NCBI RefSeq assembly: GCF_019091085.1 | Contig: NZ_JAGXJY010000002.1 | Span: 345,683 to 409,682 of the forward strand | DNA length: 64,000 bases | From: Mesorhizobium sp. GbtcB19 | GTDB lineage: Bacteria; Pseudomonadota; Alphaproteobacteria; Rhizobiales; Rhizobiaceae | Direction: 5' to 3' | In this document: in pieces, positions 1-17,188 of the stretch | Layout of the letters: each line of letters opens with the position of its first letter | Numbering within the stretch: position 1 is the stretch's first letter | Translations under genes and position numbers: made by a program | Notes under the pieces: generated by a model | What the model saw: the letters and a program-made list of their open reading frames with translations, nothing else | Told to the model about the DNA's origin: nothing | Databases searched by the model: none

Positions 1-1
1 G

Positions 2-1498
2 CCCAACTGCCCGGAATGGATTTCGGCCGAAGGAACGATCGACGCCGGCACCCCGGCGCTGCTCAGGCGCCTGCTGAAGACGCTCGGCGAGCGGCAACTG
101 CCGATCGTCGTCAATTCTCCCGGCGGCAATGTCGATGCCGCCCTGCAGCTTGGCCGCATGGTCCGCAAGAGCAAGCTCGATATCGCGGTCGGCATCACCG
201 AATTTTCCGGCTGCTCGCCGGGTATGAAGAATTGCCGCGACAATGACGGCAAGGGCCAACCCTATTCCGGCGTCGCTTACGACAGCGGCGCGATGTGCAA
301 TTCCGCCTGCCCGCTGATGTTTGCCGGCGGCATCCGCCGCGTCGTCGGCGAATGGGCCTATCTCGGCGTTCACCAGATCACCACCACCTTCCGGCGCGAG
401 AGGCTGCTCTACCGCACGACCTATCGGATCGTGAACGGCAAGAAGAAGATCATCAGCACCAAGATCGTCAGCCGCAAGAATGCCGGCAGTTACAAGACCT
501 ATGAGATGAGCAAGGCGGTCGAGAAGCGGCTGTCGGCCTATTTGAGCGAGATGGGCGTCGAACAGGGCGTGCTGGACGTGATGAAGGCGACGCCCGCCAG
601 CGACATCAGGCAGATCGAGCCCAAGGACATGCTGGAGATGAAGCTCGTCACCAGTCTCGATTCACTCGATTTGCTGACCGAAAGGACCATCTGCCAGCGT
701 CAGCCGGCGCCCGCGAATTGCCGCGAGATTCCGACGAGCGGCAAGCCAACCGAGGTTGCGGCCGTCGAGGCCAAGCCTGTTCCCATTGCCCCGGCGCCCG
801 CGCCGGCGCCGCAGGCCCAGGAACAGGAGATGCGCTTCGTTCTTGTTCGCGGCAGCAATCCGCTTTGCAATCCCGATTGTCCGGAATGGATTTCGGCGGA
901 AGGCACGATCGCCGCGGGCACCGCCGACAAGCTGCGCCAACTGCTCGATACGATCCGGGAGCGCCGGTTGCCCGTTGTCATCAACTCGCCGGGTGGAGAT
1001 GTGCAGGCCGCGCTTGCGGCGGGCCGGCTGATCCGCGAACGCCGGCTGGATGTCGCGGTCGCCCGAACGGATTTTCTCGATTGCGATCCGGGCACGGTGG
1101 GGTGCGCCGCAACCGACGGTCTCCACACGGGCCTCACCATCGATGCAGGCGCTGAGTGCGACGCCGCCTGCGCGGTGATGGTCGCCGGCGGCGCCAGACG
1201 CCTGGTTGGCGCCGATGCGCATTTCCTTGTTCACGCCATGGGCATGGAAGACAAAGTGAGGGCGTATCTCGGCGAGATGGCGATCGGTTCGGGCTTTTTC
1301 GCTGCCATGCAGTCGGCCGAATATGCCAAGCACAGGGAACTCAGTCGGGACGAGTTGCAGAAATTCGGACTGACGACCGGGCCGCAATCGGTGGATGCGC
1401 TGACGGGCGCCACCATCTGCGGATCGGCGCCCAGGCCGGACAATTGCCGGGTTCAGCCGGCCGCCGATGCTGAGGCAAAGGCGCCGGCGAAGCTCTAG
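2..1498 (+). CDS. Tandem-duplicated ClpP/crotonase-like periplasmic protein (COG3904 type), 5' end missing
   Basis: The reading frame is open from the first bases of the window, so the N-terminus and any signal peptide lie outside. The visible 498 residues hold two copies of the same domain. Both begin with CPEWISAEGTI, continue through an NSPGG turn, and end with a TIC...NCR cysteine motif. This resembles COG3904 proteins, which have a ClpP/SppA-like fold. Copy 1 (about 2-740) has the Ser-containing motif CNSACPLMFAGG and a downstream VHQ His. Copy 2 (about 850-1470) has CDAACAVMVAGG, with Ala (GCC, 1163-1165) in place of Ser (TCC, 302-304), and lacks a basic insert of roughly 45 residues present in copy 1. 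A Pro/Ala linker joins the copies. Substrate and role are unknown. The family assignment is from motif recognition only. Confidence 0.75.
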   Translation, partial: PNCPEWISAEGTIDAGTPALLRRLLKTLGERQLPIVVNSPGGNVDAALQLGRMVRKSKLDIAVGITEFSGCSPGMKNCRDNDGKGQPYSGVAYDSGAMCNSACPLMFAGGIRRVVGEWAYLGVHQITTTFRRERLLYRTTYRIVNGKKKIISTKIVSRKNAGSYKTYEMSKAVEKRLSAYLSEMGVEQGVLDVMKATPASDIRQIEPKDMLEMKLVTSLDSLDLLTERTICQRQPAPANCREIPTSGKPTEVAAVEAKPVPIAPAPAPAPQAQEQEMRFVLVRGSNPLCNPDCPEWISAEGTIAAGTADKLRQLLDTIRERRLPVVINSPGGDVQAALAAGRLIRERRLDVAVARTDFLDCDPGTVGCAATDGLHTGLTIDAGAECDAACAVMVAGGARRLVGADAHFLVHAMGMEDKVRAYLGEMAIGSGFFAAMQSAEYAKHRELSRDELQKFGLTTGPQSVDALTGATICGSAPRPDNCRVQPAADAEAKAPAKL

Positions 1499-1590
1499 AC
1501 TATTCACTCGCACTGGCCATGGAGGCAGGTTGAGCCGGGCAGGGCGCTGGCATTATTTTCCGCAACTGTCTGCAGAATGGAGGAGCGGCG

Positions 1591-2076
1591 ATGAGCGAGG
1601 ACATCCCGACTTTGTATCAATGGGCCGGCGGCATCGAGGCGCTGAACCGGCTGACCCGAACCTTTTACGACAAGGTGGCGGCGGATCCGGTTGTCGGTCC
1701 GGTGTTCAAGACCATGTCGCCGGACCACCCGGCGCATGTCGCCGCTTTCATCGGCGAGGTCTTCGGCGGGCCGAAGACTTACAGCGAAAAACATGGCGGT
1801 CACCGCGAGATGGTGATGCATCATCTCGGCAAGCACCTGACCGAAGAGCAGCGGCGCCGCTGGATCAATCTGCTGGCCGACGCGGCCGATGAGGTCGGCT
1901 TGCCCGATGACCCCGAATTCCGCTCCGCCTTTATGGGCTATGTCGAATGGGGATCGCGGCTGGCGAAGATGAATTCGAATCTCGGCGAGACCTGCGATCC
2001 CGAGACCGAGCCGATGCCGGCCTGGGGCTGGGGCGTGCCTGGCGGACCGTATAAGCCGCCGGCCGGGAAGTCGTAG
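1591..2076 (+). CDS. Group II truncated haemoglobin
   Basis: A 161-residue cytoplasmic globin of the 2-on-2 type. The N-terminal LYQWAGGIEALNRLTRTFYDKV segment, the HHLGKHLTEEQRRRW stretch carrying the expected proximal His, and the Trp in GYVEWGSRLA fit group II (trHbO-like) globins, which bind O2 or NO and are linked to redox or nitrosative stress. The C-terminal tail (about 30 residues, rich in Pro, Gly and Trp) is longer than the minimal fold. GGAGCGGCG precedes the ATG. The gene stands alone upstream of tRNA-Trp, so the context does not refine its role. Confidence 0.85.
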   Translation: MSEDIPTLYQWAGGIEALNRLTRTFYDKVAADPVVGPVFKTMSPDHPAHVAAFIGEVFGGPKTYSEKHGGHREMVMHHLGKHLTEEQRRRWINLLADAADEVGLPDDPEFRSAFMGYVEWGSRLAKMNSNLGETCDPETEPMPAWGWGVPGGPYKPPAGKS

Positions 2077-2150
2077 CCGCGGCCGCGCCAGGCGCGCGAC
2101 TGGTCACCAGGGGAATTGGAGCCCGGATTTCTGGCAAAGGTTCTAAAACC

Positions 2151-2188
2151 GCTTCCGAGTGCTCTTTACAGAGTGCCCGGAAGCTTTT
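2151..2188 (+). terminator. Possible terminator after the globin gene
   Basis: GCTTCCG (2151-2157) pairs with CGGAAGC (2178-2184), with an inner CTCT/AGAG stem, followed by a short TTTT run. It sits 30 bases before tRNA-Trp and could end the globin transcript. The T run is short, so efficiency is uncertain. Confidence 0.4.
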
Positions 2189-2218
2189 AGGAAGCGCCTG
2201 CGCCGAACAAGCGCATGC

Positions 2219-2294
<76 letters not shown>

Positions 2295-2446
2295 TTTTCC
2301 AAATAGCCAATCAGAAGCCTCCGTGGTTGAAAATCGCCGGGTGGCTTGCCATATACCGGGAATTCGGGCATAAGCCCCGCATAGCCGGGACGGGACGACT
2401 GGATGGTTCCGAGGCGGCGCTAGAACATAAAGCGGACCCTTGCCAC

Positions 2447-2475
2447 TTGCGTGGATTAAGAATCGGTTTTATGTA
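2447..2475 (+). promoter_or_regulatory. Candidate sigma-70-type promoter for secE-nusG
   Basis: TTGCGT, a 17-base spacer, then TATGTA, about 170 bases before secE. This is the best -35/-10 pair I see in the 350-base gap between tRNA-Trp and secE (2295-2644). The rest of that gap holds only a small GGCGC/GCGCC hairpin near 2548 and no convincing coding sequence. Confidence 0.45.
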
Positions 2476-2644
2476 GACAGAACAGACACGCGACGCGTGG
2501 AGCTGGGAAGCCAGCTTTACGCGTCTGATTTGCATGGGTGAAATGGTGGCGCTGATTCGGCGCCGCACTTAGCCCAGGCGGCACGTCCCGGCCAGCGGGA
2601 TCATCCAGGAGGCCCGGCCAACGGGTCTTGAAAACAGGCGGCAC

Positions 2645-2848
2645 ATGGCTTCGAAAACCACTAATCCCTTCACCTTTCTCCAGCAGGTTCGCGCGGAGAC
2701 GGCAAAGGTGACATGGCCTTCGCGGCGCGAAACCATGATCTCGACCGTGATGGTCCTGGTGTTCGCGGTTATCGCGATGCTCTTCTTTTTCGCTGCCGAC
2801 ATTCTGATGGGCTATGCGATCGAGTGGATCCTGGGTCTCGGGCATTAA
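2645..2848 (+). CDS. secE: Preprotein translocase subunit SecE
   Basis: A 67-residue single-span inner-membrane subunit of the SecYEG channel, of the short alphaproteobacterial type. The conserved amphipathic segment with VTWPSRRE (about residues 23-30) is followed by one long hydrophobic helix (about 33-60). It is followed 27 bases later by nusG, the usual secE-nusG pair; its partner SecY is encoded at 31.8 kb. Confidence 0.97.
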   Translation: MASKTTNPFTFLQQVRAETAKVTWPSRRETMISTVMVLVFAVIAMLFFFAADILMGYAIEWILGLGH

Positions 2849-2875
2849 TTCGGCGGTTTACGGAGAGGTCGGGAA

Positions 2876-3403
2876 ATGACTGCGCGCTGGTATATCGTCC
2901 ACGCCTATTCGAACTTCGAGAAGAAGGTCGCCGAGGATATCGAGAACAAGGCCAAGCAAAAGGGCTTGTCCGGCGAGATCGAGCAGATCGTGGTGCCGAC
3001 CGAAAAGGTCGTCGAGATCCGCCGTGGCCGCAAGGTCGATGCCGAGCGCAAGTTCTTCCCGGGCTATGTGCTCCTGAAGGCCAACCTAACGGATGCCGTG
3101 TTCTCGCTGGTCAAGAACACGCCCAAGGTCACCGGCTTCCTGGGCGACTCCAAACCCGTGCCGATCACCGAGACGGAGGCGCAGCGCATCCTGAACCAGG
3201 TCCAGGAAGGCGTCGAGCGGCCGAAGCCCTCGGTCACCTTCGAGATCGGTGAGGCGATCCGCGTCTCCGACGGTCCGTTCGCGTCGTTCAACGGCGTCGT
3301 CCAGGAAGTGGACGAGGAGCGGGCCCGCCTCAAGGTGGAAGTTTCGATCTTCGGGCGCGCTGTGCCTGTGGATCTCGAATTCGGACAGGTCGAAAAAGGC
3401 TGA
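2876..3403 (+). CDS. nusG: Transcription termination/antitermination factor NusG
   Basis: 175 residues. The NGN domain (about 1-110) starts RWYIVHAYSNFEKKVAEDI and contains the FFPGYVLL motif that contacts the RNA polymerase clamp. A KOW domain follows (about 122-175; GPFASFNGVVQEVD). It binds RNA polymerase and couples it to Rho or to ribosomal S10. The GGAGAGGTCGGGAA ribosome site precedes ATG. Cotranscribed with secE, and the ribosomal genes rplK-rplA follow. Confidence 0.97.
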   Translation: MTARWYIVHAYSNFEKKVAEDIENKAKQKGLSGEIEQIVVPTEKVVEIRRGRKVDAERKFFPGYVLLKANLTDAVFSLVKNTPKVTGFLGDSKPVPITETEAQRILNQVQEGVERPKPSVTFEIGEAIRVSDGPFASFNGVVQEVDEERARLKVEVSIFGRAVPVDLEFGQVEKG

Positions 3404-3569
3404 TCCGGAAAATCCCTGCGCCGACAGGTGTCAGGGGCGGTTGCTTAAAGCGCCGCATGAACGGGTGGGAGGCGAAAGCGGCATAGCCGGCTGCTGGAAC
3501 CGCACCACCAGACTGCAACCGCCGGTGTTCCCGAAAATGGGGCCGGCATGAAAGAAGGCAGGAATAGAG

Positions 3570-3998
3570 ATGGCTAAGAAAGTAGCAGGCCAGCTCAAGC
3601 TCCAGGTTGCCGCGGGCTCGGCCACGCCGTCGCCCCCGATCGGCCCGGCGCTTGGTCAGCGCGGCATCAACATCATGGAATTCTGCAAGGCGTTCAACGC
3701 GCAGACCCAGGAGCTCGAGAAGGGGTCGCCGATCCCGGTCGTCATCACTTACTACCAGGACAAGTCGTTCACCTTCGTCATGAAGACGCCGCCGGTGAGC
3801 TACTTCCTGAAGAAGGCCGCCAACCTGAAGTCGGGCTCCAAGGAGCCGGGCAAGACCAAGGTCGGCACGATCAGCCGCGACAAGGTGCGCGCGATCGCCG
3901 AGCAGAAGATGAAGGACCTGAACGCAAACGACGTCGAAGCGGCCATGCGCATGGTCGAGGGCTCCGCCCGCTCGATGGGCCTGGAAGTGGTGGGCTAA
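3570..3998 (+). CDS. rplK: 50S ribosomal protein L11
   Basis: 142 residues, standard length. The N-terminal domain carries [17 protein letters not shown] (thiopeptide/L7-L12 stalk-base interface) and the C-terminal domain binds 23S rRNA helices 43/44. The 166-base leader after nusG contains GC-rich complementary stretches and is the expected place for L1 autoregulation, although I did not identify the L1 target. rplA follows after 4 bases. Confidence 0.97.
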   Translation: MAKKVAGQLKLQVAAGSATPSPPIGPALGQRGINIMEFCKAFNAQTQELEKGSPIPVVITYYQDKSFTFVMKTPPVSYFLKKAANLKSGSKEPGKTKVGTISRDKVRAIAEQKMKDLNANDVEAAMRMVEGSARSMGLEVVG

Positions 3999-4002
3999 GA
4001 TC

Positions 4003-4701
<699 letters not shown>

Positions 4702-4733
4702 GTGTCATCTGGTCGGCCAAAGGCCGATCGCTA

Positions 4734-4782
4734 GAACATGATCCCGAAAAGTGGGAACCGGTTTTCGGAAAAGATCATGTTC
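4734..4782 (+). repeat. Rhizobial-type palindromic intergenic repeat, copy 1
   Basis: The arms GAACATGATC and GATCATGTTC enclose CCGAAAAGTGGGAACCGGTTTTCGG. Related copies lie at 14886-14933, 30136-30180, 31744-31795 and 38225-38264. The layout resembles rhizobial intergenic mosaic (RIME-type) palindromes. In RNA it would form a long imperfect hairpin between rplA and rplJ. Confidence 0.8.
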
Positions 4783-4799
4783 CAGCAGTGAAAGAATTC

Positions 4800-5129
4800 C
4801 GGACCGCCGATCCGTCGGCGGCCCGGTACCCCGGAAGCCGAAAGGTTTCCGGATATCCTGTCCGAGATTGCAGGCGGCCCAACAGCCTTAATTCATGTGG
4901 GCCTGCATGAGACGGGTGAAGACCCGACAAAGGAGCGGATGCTCCAATGAAAGGTTCGAACCGTGTTTGCCTTTTGTCAGCGCATCGCCGGCTTGGCCGT
5001 CGGTGTGGCGAAAGGGGGCAGGATCCTCGAGCGTCGTTCGGGAGATCCAGGATTTGGATGGCCCGGCCGGCAAAAGGCAACCCGACTTCTGACCTCGAAA
5101 ATGAGGCAGGGGTCAACTGGAGATAGGCA
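4800..5129 (+). promoter_or_regulatory. Structured leader of rplJL (probable L10-type leader)
   Basis: The 428-base gap between rplA and rplJ contains no plausible gene. After the repeat it holds several hairpins: CCGCCGA/TCGGCGG (4804-4821), CCGGAA/TTCCGG (4831-4852), a GGGT/ACCC pair, and GGAGC/GCTCC (4932-4945). In bacteria the L10(L7/L12)4 complex represses rplJ through such a leader. The function here is inferred from position and folding; I have not matched the Rfam L10 leader consensus base by base. Confidence 0.55.
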
Positions 5130-5648
5130 GTGGACAGAGCGGAAAAGCGCGAACTCGTCACGGGCCTGAATGATGCGTTCTCGAACGCGGGTTCAGTCGT
5201 CGTGGCCCACTACGCCGGTATCACCGTGGCGCAAATGAACGACCTCCGGTCGAAGATGCGCGCCGCCGGCGGCACCGTCAAAGTCGCGAAGAACCGTCTC
5301 GCCAAGATCGCTCTTCAGGGCACGGACTCCGCATCGATCATCGATCTGTTCAAGGGACAGACGCTGGTCGCTTATTCGGAGGATCCGATTGCGGCGCCGA
5401 AGGTCGCGTCCGAATTCGCCAAGGGGAATGACAAGCTGGTCATTCTCGGCGGCGCGATGGGCACGACCTCGCTCAACGCCGATGGTGTCAAGGCACTCGC
5501 CACGATGCCGTCGCTCGACGAGCTGCGCGCCAAGCTGGTTGGCATGATCGCCACGCCGGCAACCCGGATCGCCCAGATCGTCAATGCGCCAGCGGCTTCG
5601 GTCGCGCGCGTCATCGGCGCTTACGCCCGGAAGGACGAGGCGGCATGA
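5130..5648 (+). CDS. rplJ: 50S ribosomal protein L10
   Basis: 172 residues starting at GTG (reads [10 protein letters not shown]), preceded by AACTGGAGATAGGCA. The first about 100 residues form the rRNA-binding domain ([20 protein letters not shown]). The C-terminal helix holds L7/L12 dimers in the stalk. rplL follows after 54 bases; L10 and L12 are expected to be coregulated through the upstream leader. Confidence 0.97.
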   Translation: MDRAEKRELVTGLNDAFSNAGSVVVAHYAGITVAQMNDLRSKMRAAGGTVKVAKNRLAKIALQGTDSASIIDLFKGQTLVAYSEDPIAAPKVASEFAKGNDKLVILGGAMGTTSLNADGVKALATMPSLDELRAKLVGMIATPATRIAQIVNAPAASVARVIGAYARKDEAA

Positions 5649-5702
5649 GGCCGTTCCTCGCTGTCAACAACACACGTTCGAACCAACTAAAGGAATATCA
5701 AA

Positions 5703-6083
5703 ATGGCTGATCTGGCAAAGATCGTAGACGACCTTTCGAAGCTGACCGTCCTCGAGGCGGCTGAGCTGTCGAAGCTCCTGGAAGAGAAGTGGGGCGTTTC
5801 GGCCGCCGCTCCGGTGGCTGTTGCCGCCGCTGCCGGTGGTGCTGCCGCTGCTGCTGCTCCGGCTGAAGAGAAGACGGAATTCGACGTCGTTCTCGCCGAC
5901 GCCGGCGCCCAGAAGATCAACGTCATCAAGGAAGTCCGCGCCATCACTGGCCTTGGCCTCAAGGAAGCCAAGGACCTGGTCGAAGCGGCTCCGAAGCCGG
6001 TCAAGGAAGGCGTTTCCAAGGCCGACGCCGACAAGTTCAAGGCTCAGCTGGAAGCAGCTGGCGCCAAGGTCGAGCTGAAGTAA
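5703..6083 (+). CDS. rplL: 50S ribosomal protein L7/L12
   Basis: 126 residues. An N-terminal dimerisation domain is followed by an Ala/Pro-rich hinge (about residues 38-58) and the C-terminal factor-binding domain EKTEFDVVL...[24 protein letters not shown]. It is the flexible stalk protein that recruits GTPase factors such as EF-G and EF-Tu, both encoded downstream. The strong ribosome site AAAGGAATATCAAA fits its multi-copy stoichiometry. Confidence 0.98.
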   Translation: MADLAKIVDDLSKLTVLEAAELSKLLEEKWGVSAAAPVAVAAAAGGAAAAAAPAEEKTEFDVVLADAGAQKINVIKEVRAITGLGLKEAKDLVEAAPKPVKEGVSKADADKFKAQLEAAGAKVELK

Positions 6084-6095
6084 CCTGTTAGGCGA

Positions 6096-6151
6096 GGGCG
6101 GACGGTCTCGCGCCGTCCGCCCCCTCCCTTGGACTGAGGGAGGGCTTTGTT
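6096..6151 (+). terminator. Tandem hairpins (attenuator/processing site) between rplL and rpoB
   Basis: Hairpin 1 is a perfect 10-bp stem, GGGCGGACGG (6096-6105) with CCGTCCGCCC (6113-6122). Hairpin 2 is a perfect 8-bp stem, CCCTCCCT (6122-6129) with AGGGAGGG (6137-6144), followed by CTTTGTT. The two share base 6122, so they may compete. Hairpin 2 plus its T-rich tail resembles a weak intrinsic terminator, which would lower rpoBC expression relative to rplJL. More hairpins follow (GGCCGAAAACGGCC near 6183; AAACGGG/CCCGTTT near 6204) before rpoB. Confidence 0.6.
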
Positions 6152-6364
6152 GCGCGAGGCGTTTGAAAACCTCTTTCCTGAGGGCCGAAAACGGCCTTCC
6201 GGAAACGGGTTTTCTCCCGTTTTAGCCGGTACCCGCCAAGCCATTGGCCCAAGAAATTGGCAGGGGCGGCCGGAAAACAGATAGGGGCAACCGCCAAGGC
6301 TGCCCATTGGTGCAAGGCGAGCCGCGGCGAGGTTCGTCCCGAGTTTTAGAGCTAAGGAGCGACG

Positions 6365-10501
<4,137 letters not shown>

Positions 10502-10508
10502 AGGCTAC

Positions 10509-10616
10509 GGCGCGCCGCGCTTGGACGCGGCGCGCCTTTCAAATCTACGGCCGGCTTAACCGGCCAGTCTGCGGACATTTCGTCCGCGATCGATTGAAGG
10601 GGTTATCGAGGACCCC
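10509..10616 (+). other. Four consecutive hairpins in the rpoB-rpoC spacer
   Basis: The 130-base spacer holds an 11-bp stem GGCGCGCCGCG/CGCGGCGCGCC (10509-10519 with 10526-10536) followed by TTTC. Then come GGCCGG/CCGGCC (10549-10565), GCGGAC/GTCCGC (10571-10587) and GGGGT/ACCCC (10599-10616). The first resembles an intrinsic terminator with a very short T run. The row could act in mRNA processing, pausing or stabilisation. Stems are seen directly; the role is inference. Confidence 0.6.
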
Positions 10617-10631
10617 GAAAAGGAGAACGGC

Positions 10632-14828
<4,197 letters not shown>

Positions 14829-14853
14829 GCGGCATGACATGAGAAACGAAGAG

Positions 14854-14876
14854 AAGGGGCCCACGCGGCCCCTTTT
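14854..14876 (+). terminator. Intrinsic terminator after rpoC
   Basis: An 8-bp stem, AAGGGGCC (14854-14861) with GGCCCCTT (14867-14874), a CACGC loop and TTTT. It starts 26 bases after the rpoC stop and ends the beta operon. Confidence 0.9.
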
Positions 14877-14885
14877 CGCATTTCA

Positions 14886-14933
14886 GAGCATGATCCCAAA
14901 AAGTGGGCACCGGTTTTCGGAAAGATCATGCTC
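14886..14933 (+). repeat. Rhizobial-type palindromic intergenic repeat, copy 2
   Basis: The arms GAGCATGATC/GATCATGCTC enclose CCAAAAAGTGGGCACCGGTTTTCGGAAA as an interrupted core, close to copy 1. It lies just after the rpoC terminator and before the methyltransferase gene. Confidence 0.8.
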
Positions 14934-15006
14934 CAACAGGAACCAGATCAGGATGATGGCTCTTAGCCGTCATCCTGATCTGGCTTCATGAGAACGAGGA
15001 AGAGCT

Positions 15007-15672
15007 ATGAGCAGCAAGACTTGGACGGCTGTCGACGACTACATCGTTTCCTCTCTTTTCGAAGCGGATCCCGCGCTGGACGCAGTGCTTGCGGCCAACC
15101 GTAAGCAGGGCCTGCCGGCCATCGACGTCTCGGCCGCGCAGGGCAAATTGCTGTCGCTGCTGGTGCGCATCCGCGGCGCGAAAAAGGTGCTGGAGGTCGG
15201 CACGCTCGGCGGCTACTCGACGATCTGGATGGCAAGAGGGTTGCCGGCGGATGGCAAGGTCGTGACGCTGGAGCTCGACCCGCACCACGCCAAAGTCGCG
15301 CGGTCGAATTTCGAGCGGGCAGGAGTTTCCGACAAGGTCGACCTGCGGGTTGGTCCCGCGCTCCAATCGCTCGCCGCGCTGGCTGGCGAAAATGCCGGTC
15401 CGTTCGACCTGATCTTCATCGACGCCGACAAGCCGAACAACCCGAACTATCTCGACTGGGCAATGAAGCTGTCGCGCTCAGGCACGGTCATCGTCTGCGA
15501 CAATGTCATCCGCGACGGCGCGGTGCTCGATAAGGATGGGCGCGACGCCAATGTCGAAGGAGCGCGTGCGGCGTTTTCCTTCATCGGCGGAGAGAAGCGG
15601 CTGGACGGCACGGCTATCCAGACCGTCGGCGCCAAGGGCTATGATGGATTTGCGATCGCGATAGTGGACTGA
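15007..15672 (+). CDS. SAM-dependent O-methyltransferase (COMT-like, class I)
   Basis: 221 residues. The SAM-binding motif KVLEVGTLGGYST lies near residues 60-72. An acidic strand-2 end in VVTLELDPHHAKVA and the metal-site-like DLIFIDADKPNNPNYLDWA (about 135-155) match the family of divalent-cation-dependent catechol/caffeoyl-CoA-type O-methyltransferases. The methyl acceptor cannot be told from sequence. GAGGAAGAGCT precedes ATG. The gene is convergent with the sugar dehydrogenase that ends 28 bases away. Confidence 0.85.
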   Translation: MSSKTWTAVDDYIVSSLFEADPALDAVLAANRKQGLPAIDVSAAQGKLLSLLVRIRGAKKVLEVGTLGGYSTIWMARGLPADGKVVTLELDPHHAKVARSNFERAGVSDKVDLRVGPALQSLAALAGENAGPFDLIFIDADKPNNPNYLDWAMKLSRSGTVIVCDNVIRDGAVLDKDGRDANVEGARAAFSFIGGEKRLDGTAIQTVGAKGYDGFAIAIVD

Positions 15673-15699
15673 CGCGCGCTGGCGTCAGTCCCCATTAGC

Positions 15700-16629
15700 T
15701 CAGTCGAAGAACGCTTCGACCACGTTGCGCTTGCCCAGCATGAAGGCATCCGCCACATGCTGCAGCGGCGCGAGGTCGACATCGGAAATCCCGGCGCGAA
15801 CGATCTCGGCGAAGCGCTTGTAGAGCATCGGATATTCGGCTTCCGGCTCGTCATGGACGATCTTGCCGTCGATGGCGAGCCTGGCGCCACCGCCGGACAG
15901 CACCATCCTGCCCTTGTCGGTCTCGGCCACAATGTCCCAACTCTGCGGACCGGTCTGCAACCAGTCGAGCTCCATCGTCACCGGCAGGCCGTTCGAGGTG
16001 CGGAAGGCGACATGCGCCGCAACCGGTGCCGCGCGGTTCTCCGGGAAGTCGAGCACGGCCGAGGTGATGAACATCGGCGGCAGGATGTGAGTGGCGATCG
16101 ACAGCGCGTTGATGCCCGGATCGAACACGCCAAAACCGCCCGGTTCCCAGATCCATTCCTGGTTGGGATGCCAGCGGCGCACGTCTTCCTTCCAGTTGAT
16201 GGCCGCGGAAGTCAGCCTGGCCGAGGCGAGGAAAGCGCGCGCGGCCTCGACCGCCGGCGCATAGCGTGAATGCCAGCTGGCAAAGAGCGAGACGCCGTTC
16301 TTTTCGGCAAGCGCCTTGAGGTGCTCGACCTCGCTCACCGTGGCGCCCGGCGGCTTTTCGAGGAACACATGCTTCCTGGCTTCCAGCGCGGTGCGCGCGG
16401 CGTCATAGCGGAACTGCGGCGGCATGCAGAGCGAGACCGCCTCGAGACCAGGTTCAGCCGCAAGCATCGCCTCGATGCTGAGATAGTTTGGAATGCCGTC
16501 GACCTTGCCATGGCGGCTGGCCGCGGCGGCAAGCTGGTAGTCGCCATCTTTCGCGACCGCCGGCAGATGCTGGTCGCGGACGATCTTCCCCACGCCGACG
16601 ATGCCGAGCTTGATGGGATTGCTGGTCAT
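15700..16629 (-). CDS. Gfo/Idh/MocA-family L-arabinose/D-galactose 1-dehydrogenase
   Basis: 309 residues. An N-terminal Rossmann fold starts KLGIVGVGKIVRDQHLPAV. The catalytic-Lys motif is FLEKPPGATVSEVEHL (about 93-108), and WKEDVRRWHPNQEWIWEPGG followed by FDPGINALSI holds the expected active-site residues. Length and these motifs closely resemble, from memory, the NAD(P)-dependent sugar 1-dehydrogenase of Azospirillum (AraA) and rhizobial galactose dehydrogenases, which oxidise the aldose C1 to a lactone in non-phosphorylating sugar catabolism. No other pathway gene is adjacent, so the true sugar is undecided. CGGAGTTTCC precedes ATG. Confidence 0.8.
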   Translation of the reverse strand: MTSNPIKLGIVGVGKIVRDQHLPAVAKDGDYQLAAAASRHGKVDGIPNYLSIEAMLAAEPGLEAVSLCMPPQFRYDAARTALEARKHVFLEKPPGATVSEVEHLKALAEKNGVSLFASWHSRYAPAVEAARAFLASARLTSAAINWKEDVRRWHPNQEWIWEPGGFGVFDPGINALSIATHILPPMFITSAVLDFPENRAAPVAAHVAFRTSNGLPVTMELDWLQTGPQSWDIVAETDKGRMVLSGGGARLAIDGKIVHDEPEAEYPMLYKRFAEIVRAGISDVDLAPLQHVADAFMLGKRNVVEAFFD

Positions 16630-16718
16630 GGAAACTCCGGAAAGGGAAGAGAGTGGATGTTTAAGCGAGGAGTGGTTGGCGGTCGGGCCGGGAAAGGACG
16701 TTGCGCGGGGCAGCGAGA

Positions 16719-17000
16719 TCAGAACGGCTCGTCGAAGGTGACGATCGAAACTTCACCTTCCAGCGCGCCCTGATAGGCTGACAGATGCGGCTCGTCATCG
16801 GGCTCGCCTTCCATGTCGCCGATCTGGTCGAGCTCGGCCTCCGCGAATCCCTCGGCGGCGAGCGATTCGAGCGCGCGGCGCACGGCAGAATCATCGTCAG
16901 GCGCCACAAGCATCACATGCACGCCTTCCGGCTTGCCGCCTTTCTTGCGCCAGACCCGCCCGGTGATGATGGTGACCGGCCTTTCTTCATTGTCGTTCAC
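16719..17000 (-). CDS. Small conserved protein of unknown function
   Basis: 93 residues, starting at GTG (17000) with GAGG nine bases upstream. It is very acidic, with no signal peptide or membrane segment. Sequence: a beta-rich start (VTIITGRVWRKKGGKPEGVHVML), a helical middle (SAVRRALESLAAEGFAEAELD), and an acidic end. The alternating strands and helix suggest a small compact fold. I do not recognise the family. It lies 89 bases before the sugar dehydrogenase on the same strand and is divergent from the str operon. Confidence 0.65.
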   Translation of the reverse strand: MNDNEERPVTIITGRVWRKKGGKPEGVHVMLVAPDDDSAVRRALESLAAEGFAEAELDQIGDMEGEPDDEPHLSAYQGALEGEVSIVTFDEPF

Positions 17001-17188
17001 GGGCTGATTCCTCGTTTGCCGGCGGAAAAGTCCGGCTCAGGCCGCCTTTTGGCACGAAGCCGGTGCGGAAGACAGCCGCAAGCCGGTCACTTTCTTCCTC
17101 GCTCTTGAAAAAAGACGCAAGAAAATTACATGCGTTTTGCGCATGGCTGCCAAGCCTCGAATTGACCGCAATATTTGCCGTTGCGGGG

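Noticed and set aside
4702..5129. Small frames in the rplA-rplJ gap (for example 4895-5092)
   Set aside because: They lie inside the structured leader, have no ribosome site and resemble no protein.
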